Positions 20,652 to 30,911 of a stretch of DNA of 64,000 nt are shown here, one piece after another. The position numbers and the translations under genes were made by a program. How positions within the stretch are numbered: the stretch's first letter is position 1; every line of letters starts with the position of its first letter. Origin of the DNA: Apteryx mantelli (taxonomy: Eukaryota > Chordata > Aves > Apterygiformes > Apterygidae); contig NC_089981.1 in NCBI RefSeq assembly GCF_036417845.1, forward strand, positions 21,720,001 to 21,784,000. The letters run 5' to 3'. Below the pieces are notes generated by a model. The model made no database searches and was not told the origin of the DNA. It saw nothing but the letters and a program-made list of their open reading frames with translations.

Positions 20652-23360
20652 GTGAGCGGGTTCGCCGGCTGCCCCAGGAGCCTCGTCCCTGCCGGCGGCC
20701 AATCCTGCCGTCTAGTGGCTTAAATTTAAAACGCTGTTTTGCTATTGGCGCGCGTGCTTGGAGCTGGGAAGTTCCTCCTCGGCTTTAAGGCTCAGCTGTG
20801 AAAATCAAAGCCCTCTGATCCCCCTCTTCCTCTTGCACCCCTTCCAAAAACAGTAGGGAAGTAGTCCCTTCTTTGCCTCTGAGTCTCTCTGGAGTGTGTT
20901 TTCTTCCAGCCTGGGGTGGTGGACACGAGCAGGTCTCCGTGGGGTCGCCAGGGGGTTTAATTGCACCGGTGCCACTGCGGTCTGGGGCTTGGGGCCCGTG
21001 TTTCTGCCCTTCCTCTTGGCGAGCTCCACCTCGGCCCATGGTGAAAGCGCTGCGGTCGTCAGAGCTGGGTCACCGGTCCTGGTGGCCCTGCTCCCCGGGT
21101 GACGTGCTTGTGTCTTCTCCCCAGGTCAGACGGGACGCTACGTCCTGGTCCAGAAGCTGCGGGAGAAGGAGAGGCAGCTCCTCCCGCTCGAGTGTCCCCT
21201 GGAGTCGCTGGCCAAGTGCGGGCAGTATGCCAACGACGTGCAGTTCGTCCTGCGGCGGACAGGACCCAGCGTGGCCGAGCGGCCCTCCTCGGACGGTGCT
21301 CCCCAGGCTCCCGAGAGGACGTTCATCCGGGCCAGCCTGCCCATCAAAGCCAGGCCCACGAGCACCGAAGTGCCCCGCTCCCGGGAGCCGAAAAAGGCCA
21401 TGACCTTCAACTTGGGCCCTATGGGCTCTGGCGAGCTGTTCGTCAAGAGCCGATGGAGGCAACACATGTGGGAGGGGATGGACTTGGAGAGCGCCGGGGC
21501 CGGCCAGCCCTCCAAGGAGGAGCTGTTTAAGACTGTGCTGCGCCAGCAGGAGCAGCTGCACTCCTTGGAGGTCCACGGGGACTCCTTGGAGATGGACCTG
21601 CGGCACTGGGAGCACGGCAGGGTCCCCAGCCAGGAGGACGAGATCTTCTTCTTGGAGCAGCTGGTGCGGCGCAACGAGACGGAGCTGGGCGAGGAGGAGT
21701 TTTGGCAGAGCGAGCTCCGGCTGGAGAAGGAGTGCGAGCGCGAGAGGCAGGAGCGGGTGAGGAGCCTGCGGGCCAGCCTGGAGGACTACACACAGAGGAT
21801 CTACGAGCTGACCGCCCGCACGGAGGCTCTGCAGAAGGAGATCCAGTGGGAGATGGCTGAGAGGGCCAAGAGGGGCAAGGAGGCCCCTGGGCCCAGCCCC
21901 GCGGATCTGGAGGACATGGCTGCCAAAATGAAGAGGGATCTGGAGGCCAAGGTCAAGCAGGGCACCCAGCTGGAGAGCAACCTGGCCAGCGTGGAGAAGG
22001 CCTTGGAGGAAGCGGAGAGGAACCTGCAGGTACGGCCGTTTCACCAGCTCCCAGTGGGGAGAACGGGACTTTTAGGGGGAGTTGGCTGGGGTCGGTCAGG
22101 AGAAAGCTGGCCCTGCTTGCACAGCATTTTGGTACCTCCTTAGCAGCACCAAGACCCCAATCCCAGGGGGTCAAGAAGAGGTCTCCTTCCACCTTGGAGG
22201 GCCTCTTAGTGGTGTTTCGGGGCCCACAGGTGATCCAGGGCCAACAGCAACATCTGCGCAGGTCCCAGGCTCTCCCGGAGGGTACGTCCAGGAGGCATTG
22301 GCTGGCTTTTGAGGTTTTCTGGTGCCCTGGGGTCCGGAGGAGGACAAAGAGCACCTCTCCCCGTGCCGGGCCGCACCGCTGACCCGCTTCCCCGCTCCGT
22401 CTTTTGCAGGCCCAGAACCTGGAGCTGGAGGAGCTGAACAAGGAGCTGCGGCAGTGTAACCTGCAGCAGTTCATTCAGCAGACGGGAGCCACGGTGACGG
22501 TGCCGCTGGCCCGGCCAGAGGAGGACGCTCCGCTGGAGCGCGGCGACCGCGAGCTGCTGGCCCACCAGCGACACGGAGGTCAGCGCCCGGGGGGGACCCC
22601 GGGCAGCCGAGGAGCTGCGGGAGCGCCCTGGCAGCCCCGACTTCCCTACACTTAAACCTGCCTCCAGATTGTGATTTTTTGGGGTTTTTTTTCCCATGCG
22701 TTTAACCTGCTGTGGCCCTAGGGGTGGGGTTGTTGCACCCCCAAGCGCAGGTCCGTCTTGGGGACAGCGTGTCTTCGCCCTCTGCCGGCATGCCAAGACA
22801 GGCCTTTTCCAGTCCAGGGCGAGCTTGGATGCAGGGAAGGGAAAACGTGGTGCTGGCGGCTCTTTCGCAGCCGGACCCGCGGTCCCTGAGCTGGGAAATG
22901 TTTCCTTGTCCTCCAGGCTTTCCGCCCATCGGCGCCGACTCGCCTCCCCGAGCCGGCACCCAGCAGCTCCTCGGCAATCCCAGGCACCTCCAGGAGCCCC
23001 TGGTGCCCAGCCTGAGCCCCGAGGGTGCGTACCTCCACGTGGGCCCCCCATCCATCCATCCGGCCGGCCAGCAGGGGACGGATGGCTGCGCCAGGGCGGG
23101 CTGCGGGAAGCGGGGAGGTTCGGCTCCGCGAAGCAGGCGATGGCGCGGGAAAGCGGGAGGTCGGAGCTGTGCCTAGATGCCGTTAGGGAAGCGGCGCTCG
23201 TGCCTAGAGATCCCGCTCGGCCGCCGCCGCAGTCTCCGGCTTTCGGGGCCGCGGGGGATGGCCGGTCTGTTTTTCCGCCGTTGTTCCACAGCGCCGGGGT
23301 CACTTGGGTTTGTTTTTGTGTCTTGCAGTCGTGTCGCCCAGGCAGAGCATCTGGAGGTAG
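20549..23360 (+). CDS. RASSF7: RASSF7, N-terminal-type Ras-association domain family protein
   Basis: Five coding exons: 20549-20651, 21125-22029, 22410-22578, 22917-23024, 23329-23360. All junctions are in phase and give 438 aa. The protein opens with [18 protein letters not shown]. The Ras-association ubiquitin fold covers about residues 4-81 and ends in [10 protein letters not shown] Pro/Ser-rich linker follows, then a long coiled coil from about 164 to 355 ([20 protein letters not shown] near its end). These are RASSF7 signatures: as an N-terminal RASSF it has RA first and no SARAH domain. The family acts at centrosomes and spindle microtubules in mitosis and in Ras/JNK survival signalling. 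A start further upstream, as in some mammalian isoforms, is possible; this ATG was chosen because it begins the conserved RA domain. The last two exons are less conserved and less certain than the first three. Confidence 0.93.
21125..22029 (+). CDS. RASSF7: RASSF7 exon, rest of RA domain and most of coiled coil
   Basis: A 905-nt exon encoding residues 35-336. The acceptor is TTCTCCCCAG and the donor is CTGCAG|GTACGG. It carries the second half of the RA domain ([19 protein letters not shown]), a proline-rich linker and the heptad region. Its GC content is very high, so the antisense strand is also open; that frame is not a gene. Confidence 0.95.
22410..22578 (+). CDS. RASSF7: RASSF7 exon, conserved coiled-coil end
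   Basis: A 169-nt exon encoding residues 337-392 plus one base. The acceptor is CTTTTGCAG and the donor is GGAG|GTCAGC. It contains [20 protein letters not shown], which is nearly identical across RASSF7 proteins. Confidence 0.9.
22917..23024 (+). CDS. RASSF7: RASSF7 exon, proline-rich tail
   Basis: A 108-nt exon encoding residues 393-428 ([17 protein letters not shown] at its start). The acceptor is TTGTCCTCCAG and the donor is GAGG|GTGCGT. The length is a multiple of three, so skipping it would keep the frame. It was chosen because it links the third exon in phase to the short terminal exon. Confidence 0.65.
23329..23360 (+). CDS. RASSF7: RASSF7 terminal coding exon
   Basis: The acceptor GTGTCTTGCAG has a good pyrimidine tract. 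The exon encodes a split Val and then VSPRQSIWR, followed by TAG at 23358-23360. A very short final coding segment followed by a 1.2-kb 3'UTR is plausible for this gene. Confidence 0.65.
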
Positions 23361-24625
23361 AAGAGCCCGGCCGGCGGAGGACTATTTGCCCTGCAAGTGT
23401 AACTGTACAGATAAAACCATATCCCATATATAGATATATATATTTTTTACTGCTTTGTATCACAAATGGATGCGGATGGCCGGACAACGTATTTTTACAG
23501 ACTGCAAAAGAAAACGAAGCCAACCAACCAGAGCAACCCTCCGCCCCCGTGGATGAAAACTGACCCGTTCTATTTTTTTAAAGCGCTTTCTACACTGGAC
23601 AGAGAAACGGCGGTGCTCGCCTTCCACCTCGCCTTCTCCAAAGGCCCGTCAGGTTCCTGCCGGGGCGGGAGAGCCGGAGCCACCTCTCTGCCGCCCGCGC
23701 GGGGCCGCGGGAAAGGCCTGGCCGTTCCCCTCGGCGGACGGAGGGGCCGCTTTCGGTGCGCCCGGGACGTGCCAGTGCGCGGCCGCCGGCGGGCCACGCC
23801 GCTCGCGAGGGTTTCCGCTCCGGCTTCCCGAAGGGGAGCTTGGGAAAGGGCCGTTTTCCGCAGCTCGGCCCCGCCGGCTTCTTCCGGCCGGTGCCGCGAC
23901 GCTCCCGCCTGGCGGATACCGCAGAGCGACTCCCAGCGAGCGTCGGGTTGGGTTGTTTTAAAAACAGCCTCTTTTGCTGGCCCCGGGGGGCCCAAGAGCA
24001 GCTTTTCAGACAGTTTTCTGGCCCCTTTTTTCTGCGAGACCTGTAGCAGAAAGCCCCTGGCCGGGCGCCCGGAGGCTGTTTCCTCGCGGGAAAGGGCCGG
24101 AGATGGACTCGGCGAGGGGCAGCCGGGCGCGTTTTCCCTGGCCTCACCAGCCCAGGGAAGGGGCAGCGCCTCTGGAGAGGTGTTTTTCTTAACTCTACTT
24201 AGTTTTTAAGGGGTTTTTTTTTTTTTTTTTCCACCAAAACTGCAGCACAAACTCTCTTTCCGGCTGCCCATTGCTGCAGGGAGAGCAGGGCCGGAAACAC
24301 TCTGGGGAACGCTTCACTCTGGACTTTTTTTCCTTTATGGCCAGTACGGTTACGCTCGTTTTCATTCATCTCTCCCAACAGGCCGTACCGTATTTTAACG
24401 GCGAAGCCAAAGGGGCTGGGAGGGGGCCCGGGAAGGGGACAGGCTTCTCCAGGCGCTCCCAGAGTCCTGCTGTCTTCGTTTCCCAAGTGTCCTGTACGTC
24501 GTCGTATGCAAAAAAAAAACGTGGCTAGGGTGCTGCTGTAAGACACTTTCCATGTATGAATGTATCCTGCGTGCTGCGGCGTGGTCGGGTTTTGGTTTTG
24601 AATAAATCTTTGGAAAGGATTTGTA
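23361..24625 (+). other. RASSF7: RASSF7 3'UTR
   Basis: Runs from the stop codon to a canonical AATAAA at 24601-24606, with cleavage expected about 15-25 nt later. The first part has an A/T run (TATATATAGATATATATA near 23427-23446). The middle part is unusually GC- and CpG-rich (about 23650-24180) for a 3'UTR. Confidence 0.7.
24601..24606 (+). terminator. Polyadenylation signal AATAAA of RASSF7
   Basis: Canonical hexamer followed within 30 nt by a G/T-rich stretch (GGTGTGTGCG at about 24630), the usual downstream element. Confidence 0.75.
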
Positions 24626-24639
24626 CAAGGTGTGTGCGC

Positions 24640-27600
24640 ATCGGAGGGCTGGGCGCGATCCAAAGGCTGCTTGCCTCGTTTCCCCCACGCACACTTCTAT
24701 AAAGAGGAGCCAGGTGTCTCTTAGAAACAGCTTAAAAAACAAAAAAAAAAACAAATTGAGCACAACCTTGACTTGCAGACGGGGCGGCAGTGTTTTCTGC
24801 CTGCTGCGTGCGGTGACGCTGCCAGCTGCCCCAACGCCAGGGGCCTCGCAGCTCTCCGAGATGCCAGGGTGGCAGCTAGCAGCTCCACGGCTTCAGCCAC
24901 CGCTAAAATCCTTTAATCCCCCTCAAATGTCCCTGAGCTGCTCAGATTTTGGGGGAAGTTCTCCGCATATTCGGAAGAACTTACCTACGCAGTTGAAAAG
25001 GGGGATCTTTAATTCTGGGGCTGCATTTCTGAATTTTGCCTTGTGCAAAATAAACGGGAACAAAAAGGTTTGGGCTTTTTGTGCCCCAGGGTTGGACCTG
25101 CTCTTTGCAGCTCCAAAACCTCCTTTGCAAAGTCGAGAGGAAGCTGCTGCCCATGGGAAGACATCCCGTTTTCCCAGGAAACGGGCCTGTCCGCAAAGGG
25201 AGGGGAAGCTGCTCTCAGCTGAGCTGCAGGGGGGTTTCTGGGTGCAGTAAAAGCAGAAAAGTGATGCTTCCTAGTAACAAAATCAAGATCTTCTCCTCCA
25301 GCTGGGTGCAAGTGCGCCGGGGCCAGTTGGCCACTGTGCTCGGAGGCTATCTGTGATGTGATGGGTTTTGTTGGGGCTCCTTTTCCGTTCCCGCAGGCTG
25401 AACCAGCCCCAGCGCTTTCCCGAGCGGCGGAAGAGGCTTGGCGCGTGCAACCCTGACGCGAGGCACCGCAGGACAAGACCCCCCCCCACGCTCAGCCCGC
25501 CTTTGCCTTGGAGCCCCGATGGCTCAGCTGGGCTCAATCTGCAGCCCTGATGCGGGAGCTTGTCCTCCCTGCTCTCACCTGGGGCTTGTTAGGGGCTTTG
25601 CAAGCGCCCTTCTTTGGGGATAAACACGCTTGCTTCGGTGCTGCGGCTGCCTGCAGAGGAGGGGAGTCCTGCAGGTAAGTTGTCTGAGTGGCCGGGTGTC
25701 TGGTGCCCGTGTGCTTCCGGGAAGCGTCCGGGGCTGATGCATGGCGAGCCGTGAAGCGTGGAAAGCCCCCGGCCCCACAGACGCACACACGCACACACAC
25801 ACACTCCTTTGGCTGCAGCGAGGGGGTTTGCCTTGCCCGCCCGGCCTTTCTGCAGAGAAGAACCGAGCCGTTCATTCCCCAGCGCCCGTTGGTCTTGGCA
25901 CGGCGGCCGGCTCCTTCCTGCCCGAGCATGGTCTGCGTCCAGCTTCCCGTTTTGGGAAGGCATCCGCAGGGACCCCCCACCAGCCGGCCTGCCTCACGTG
26001 GGCTCCGCTCCCGCGGCAAACCTGGTCTGCGCCCCCCTCTTGCCCTCACCGAGGCACTTTCAGCCGTCAGGAGGACGCCGCTGACCCCCGGCCTGGCCCA
26101 ACGGAGCAAGGCATCTCTTGGCCGCGACAGTGCCGACGTGCCCCGCGCGCGGGTGGGCGCCGGGGGTGGCGAGGGGCTCCGCGGCCGGGTCGCCGGGGCG
26201 GCTGGCCCGCGGCTCCCTCTTGTAAGCGCGACGTTTCCTATTGTGCTGCTCTGACAATAAGGCTGTGTGTGGGAAACCAGTGAAAATCCAAAGGGCAAAA
26301 TAGCATTTCCAGTGCTGCCAGCTCGCCGTGTCAGCCGGCTCTGCTCCTGCCAGTGGCGTTTTGTTTGTTTTTTAATTTGTGGGTTTTTCTATAAAACATT
26401 GTCCAGCAGCTGCGAAGGCAGTTGAGTTTAATAAGGTAATAAATGACTTTGATTAATGCCTCTCCTGTCTTACAACGGCATTGCACGCGGAGAGGCACGG
26501 CTGGCGAGCGGGGAAACCATACCCCGCTGCCTCCCCTCCCCGCGGGAGGACGCCTGCTCGCCCCTCGCTGGGGGCCGGGCGCTAATTCGGAGGTGAAGGG
26601 GTGCCCGCGAGGGCGGCTCGGAGAGCAGCCCCCGTGGCGGTGGGGCCGCGCTGCGCGGCTGAGCTGCCGTGACCTATATTAACGTTGGCGTGAGACCGCC
26701 GCGCTCCAGGGGCGCCACGGCAGGGGCGGCCATGTGCCCCTGCTCCCCGGCTGCCGCTCTCTGCCTTTCCGCTTTTAGCTGCTCGAAAGGCTGTGTCAAT
26801 AATACATTTCTGCCATTGAATATTTTATTGATGATTTGACTTTTGCTGCTTGCAATTCCCATTTCAAGGCTGCGCGATTGTTCCTAATTAAAATTTTATG
26901 CCCTGGGAGAAGCCTTCTTGCTCCACTGGAGATGGGCTGTCCTTTTCTAGGCCACTACAGAGCAGTAGGAAGAAATTACTCATTGTTACGCGATTAAAAC
27001 AAAGCCAGCGAAATTCTTCTTAAAACAAAACCCCAGCGTAGGAGGCATCCTAGCCGTGGGACGGCTGAGCGGTGAGCGCGGCACCGATCCAGGCGTATCC
27101 GGTGGCCTGTGTTGGCTGGTTTGTCCCGGCGCAGGGCTGCTCCCGGGGCGTCGGGGCTCGGTTTCGCACTGCGCGGGTGGCAGGAGGGCATCCTGCTTCC
27201 CCGCGCCGGCAGCTGCGTGAGTGAATTCGTCTCCGGGCTTTTCCCGAGCGCCGCCCCAGGTCGATGCGCTTCCTGGGAGCCAGGGGGAATCGCTCCCCCC
27301 ACGAAAAGCCGAGGGCTTATCAGGGCGCGAGATTTACCTGCTCGGGGCCCTGCTGCTTCCCAGCCCTCGCTGCCGCACTGCAGTACGTGGCAGCTCCCTT
27401 CGGGCAGCTGTCCGCTTCCCACACCACTGGCCTCCCCGGTGTTTTCTCTAATAATAATGCACGAACGAAAATCGCTCCCGCTTTCTCGGCCATCCACCCT
27501 GTGTTGTGTCTGCTTGTCATGCCAGGCATCCTCCCCCTGCCCTCTCAGCTGCTCTTATTTAGGGTACCAACACTGCACTGGGCCAGCACGGTTTCTCAAG

Positions 27601-28975
27601 GGTAACGCAGCTGCGGATACCTGAAACGCTTCCTATTAGCAGTTGTGTTTGTATCTGTTCTTTCTTATCTGGGTGGTGTTTTTTTTTGTCGTCTTCTTAA
27701 TTTAATCTAGAGTGCTCTAAGCATTTGTGCTTACTCCCAGCCCCTGGCTTTGGCTTTTTAAAGCTTTTAAAGCACACTTCAGCACCAGTTACATAAGAAA
27801 AGGTGTGAACAACTAGAGGAGAAAATGCCTGTTGGTCTCCGAGTGATGTACAGATGCTCTGCTTCATTGCTCCTGGGTGCACAGATCCCAGAGGGAAGCT
27901 CACTGCAGCTGCAGAAGAGACAATACGTGAATCGGCATGCGTACGCATCCGCGTGTCCATGCAGGGAAGCACTGTCTACTTCCATAATCGTGATTTTTTC
28001 CTTTCTATGTCTCTCTCTCCCATCATGGTGAAGACCAAAAACACTCTACCTTGCCCTGGAAGAAAAAAATATCACAAAGCACTAGAGGAGGTCGGGAAAT
28101 TTTCTTGTTTATGGATGAGCAAGTTTCTTTCCCAATGGAACCTCCTGCCAGCAGAAAATTTTTTTTTGAAGATGTATTATATAAGTCCCTGCTTGCATTT
28201 AACTAACTGACTTCCTCTGACTCTTGAACAATTTATGTACTGCCTCTATTCCTAAGGGACTAGCTTTCTCCCTCCGCAAGGCTCGCAGCTCAGGATTCGC
28301 AGTTGGCACGTGTTATAAACAGAACGGGATGCGTGTGTCCGAGTGCAATGCGTGAAGTGTTAAGCCTGCTCGCTTCCTCTGTGAAGCGCTGAAATAAAAG
28401 AACAAAATCTTTTTGAGCGCGCAGAGAATCCTTTCAGCTTAACTGGCCTAACTTTCAGCATCTTCTCCTCCTATAAGGCACCCCTCTGCCTTTCCTCAAA
28501 ACCCTATAGCACCAATTCACAGCAAGAGCTTTTAGCACCCGAGTGCTCGTCATGAGGGTAGGTATCGGCTTACAGAATCTGTTAAGAAGCTATTGAAAAA
28601 GCCGAACACTTAAACGAAGGGGTATCTTAGCGCCGGCGCATTTTCTCCTCTCTTGGGAGTGCTCTGCAGAGCAGCTACGGTTCAGCAGGCTCATTTAGCC
28701 AGGGCTTTTCCGCTAGCCCCAGGGCAGGGGGCAACAGCACCAGCGCTGGTGCATCGGCTTGAGGCATGACCAGGTTGCGCGGTTACTGTCCACCCTCCTT
28801 TTCAAGCCACCCTTGACTGGCTCTGGAGACAAAATAAGGGATGGCGCATACACCGTATGCCATACGCATCAAAATGTCACTGAGAAGGTACAGCCTTCCT
28901 CTGCAGCTAGTTGGGGTAACTTAAGCACACTTTATGGACCTGCCCAGCTCTCTGCTGAACCCTGAATTACAGTAA
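24640..28975. other. Intergenic stretch between RASSF7 and the mir-210 host
   Basis: Contains a (CA)n/CGCA tract at about 25781-25805 and a strong but orphan donor CTGCAG|GTAAGT at about 25671-25680. CpG-rich sequence lies at 25890-26230 and 26480-26750, with AT-rich blocks at 26390-26460 and 26785-26910. No coding exon was recognised. The orphan donor might belong to an unannotated plus-strand RNA. Confidence 0.45.
26785..26910. promoter_or_regulatory. AT-rich block, candidate conserved enhancer core
   Basis: An abrupt AT-rich stretch between CpG-rich flanks, with clustered homeodomain-type cores (CAATAATACA, TTATTGATGATTTGAC, CTAATTAAAA). It has no coding potential. The call rests only on composition and motifs. 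Confidence 0.25.
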
Positions 28976-28984
28976 TGAACACCC

Positions 28985-30207
28985 AAACACTGGTTTTGCA
29001 GTATTTATTGAAGATTTCAGGTGACAGCACAGCAGGTTAGTCTTGAATCATATCACAAGAATGTTAAAACAGGAATTCAGCTGTATGCTTCCCCTGCTAA
29101 CGGGAGAGAGATACAAGCAAGAAATAACAAACAAATTTCATTTCAATGCCTTGCCTTACTGGAACTGTACAGGATGGTTTCATAGGCAGTGGGAAGCTGG
29201 AAGTTTTTATACCACAGTGCTGCCTGATGGGGACGGGGACAAACCTTGCCAGAGCAACCAGGACATTTACTGAGACATTTCTGCCAGTGATTACAGCGTT
29301 AATACACAGACACGCTAATATACAGGTATTAGTATTTTGCACCAGGTTTCCCCCTCTCCCTGCTTTCCATACAGCTACACCAGAGCTCCTGCCTGCTCGG
29401 GCATTAGCAGTGGAAATAGGCTGGAGGTGTAGCTAGGGGAGAGGAAAGCCTTCTGGGCCTGGGAATGCTCATAACTTGTTTTCCATCCCTCAGACAGGAC
29501 CCACTTAGCTACTGAGCAAGTGTGAAAGCAGCTTTGCTAAGTTCAAGCAGTTTTCCTCCCTTTCTAGTCTGTTTGAGCATCCTGGATTCACCTAGTCCAC
29601 TCAGGGCACAGAAGGAATTGATTTTCCTTTCTAGATAGCAGATGCTCCTCTGGGACCTAATGGGAAAACATCAAACAAGCGCAGGCAGCGCAGAGGGGGA
29701 CAGGGAAGACATCTCCGTGAGGGTTTATCTGTAGAGGGTGTTGCTCAGCCTCTCTGTCTGACTTTACTTACTGAGCAGAGCACTTCTGATTCATTCATGA
29801 GATTAAGCCTGTACAACGGTCCAGGGTAACACCTGAGCAACCCAAGGCGGACAACACCCAGGCTGTTTCAGGAAACCTTTGAGGGCCGTTGTGAATCCTA
29901 GCTGGTTATTAGTAGCTTAAGCAGGAGGTAAAGCTGTGCCACCCCTTAAAAAGATGTCTTTCAACTACCCAGCTCCTTTTGTGGCACAAAATCAGAAGCA
30001 AGAACTTTGTATGAGAAGCAGTTTGCTTCATGGCTTCCTCCGCTTCTGCTGACAGCTGCCCCGCACAGCTGGAGGAGTCCCTGCCCAGCTCGCCTTCCTG
30101 CTCGTCAGGCCATGAAGTCACAGTCCCCCGTGTGACATCACGGCACCATCCCGATCCCGCCCGGCACCTCTGCTGGCGCCCAGCCGGGACCAGGACCAGG
30201 ACTGGAG
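28985..30207 (-). ncRNA. Candidate terminal exon of the mir-210 host RNA
   Basis: The minus strand shows a long polypyrimidine tract and acceptor (CTTCTTCATT ... CTCTCCCAG, AG at 30209-30208). About 1.2 kb further on is an AATAAA (read from 29009 to 29004), with a cleavage zone near 28985. No long conserved frame is present, so it looks like a noncoding last exon. In human the mir-210 host is likewise a minus-strand noncoding RNA. Both exon ends are predictions. Confidence 0.35.
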
Positions 30208-30832
30208 CTGGGAGAGCCCCGAATGAAGAAGCAGAAAAGCAGCCAGCAAAGGGGAGCAGTAAGAAGGGAGACCAAACGACAGCAGAAAAGGAAAGTGAAG
30301 CTGAGTTCTGCTTTTTGTTTAACAGACTATGGAGTCTCTCTTTAAAGGTGACTCATCCCGGGCAATACCAGGCATGGTTTCTTCTGTTAACACACCCTTG
30401 GCAATAGCAGTTCAGTTAGTCACTGACTGGGTATCAAGACGTCACCAGCTGGGATAAAGCGTCTCTTTAGTTCGGTACAGCGATCATTAGCATTTATTTA
30501 CTTTGGAGAAGAGCAGGGGTTTGGGGGGGGGGGTAATAAGCGGTCTCTCCTTCGCGCAGCCCTTACCGCCTTCACAGCTTTGCCACCGACTCCGGCTGCG
30601 CCCAGGGGCCCGCGGGCCCGGCGGTGACGGGCACCCGGAGGGCTCCGCGCCCCGGCGGGGAGGCCGGGAGCCGCCTGCCGCGAGGTCCGTCGAGGTGTGA
30701 GGGGCGTCGAGGCGAGGTGCGCTCAGGCGCGCGACCGTTGACAGCCGTTGAGGCGCGCGCGACCGCTGAGGGCCGTTGAGGCGCCGGCCGCCGAGTCGCG
30801 CGGAGCGGCGGGGGCCGCACAGCGGTGTCCGA

Positions 30833-30911
30833 GGAGCAGGTTAGCCGCTGTCACACGCACAGTGGGGTCGCCGAGAGCACAATGTGCGTTAGTCAGTGGC
30901 TCACCTGCTCC
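30833..30911 (-). ncRNA. MIR210: mir-210 precursor hairpin
   Basis: The minus strand holds a 3p arm at 30862-30841, beginning CTGTGCGTGTGACAGCGG, and a 5p arm at 30901-30880, beginning AGCCACTGACTAACGCAC. They pair across a short loop. The lower stem extends with a perfect 8-bp match, GGAGCAGG (30911-30904) to CCTGCTCC (30840-30833). The 3p seed TGTGCGT is that of miR-210, the main hypoxia-induced microRNA, with targets such as ISCU and EFNA3 in mammals. The 3' end (GGCTAA) and the 5p arm look like the fish form, not the human GGCTGA form. Position and strand between RASSF7 and PHRF1 match human. Confidence 0.95.
30841..30862 (-). ncRNA. MIR210: mature miR-210-3p
   Basis: A 22-nt segment on the minus strand with seed TGTGCGT (30861-30855). 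It is the dominant arm in other vertebrates. All positions that I can recall agree with the vertebrate mature form, apart from the A/G difference near the 3' end. Confidence 0.93.

Noticed and set aside
21070-22044. A 324-codon minus-strand frame opposite RASSF7 exon 2
   Set aside because: Leucine-rich mirror of the coiled-coil codons (CTG/CAG, CTC/GAG). The plus strand is the clear conserved gene.
22206-23303. A 365-codon minus-strand frame over the RASSF7 3' exons
   Set aside because: Composition-driven and low complexity, no recognisable domain, and it overlaps in-phase RASSF7 exons.
30304-30352. Plus-strand acceptor TTTTTGTTTAACAG followed shortly by AAAG|GTGACT, resembling a micro-exon
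   Set aside because: No plus-strand gene is known here and neither neighbouring gene needs an exon at this place.
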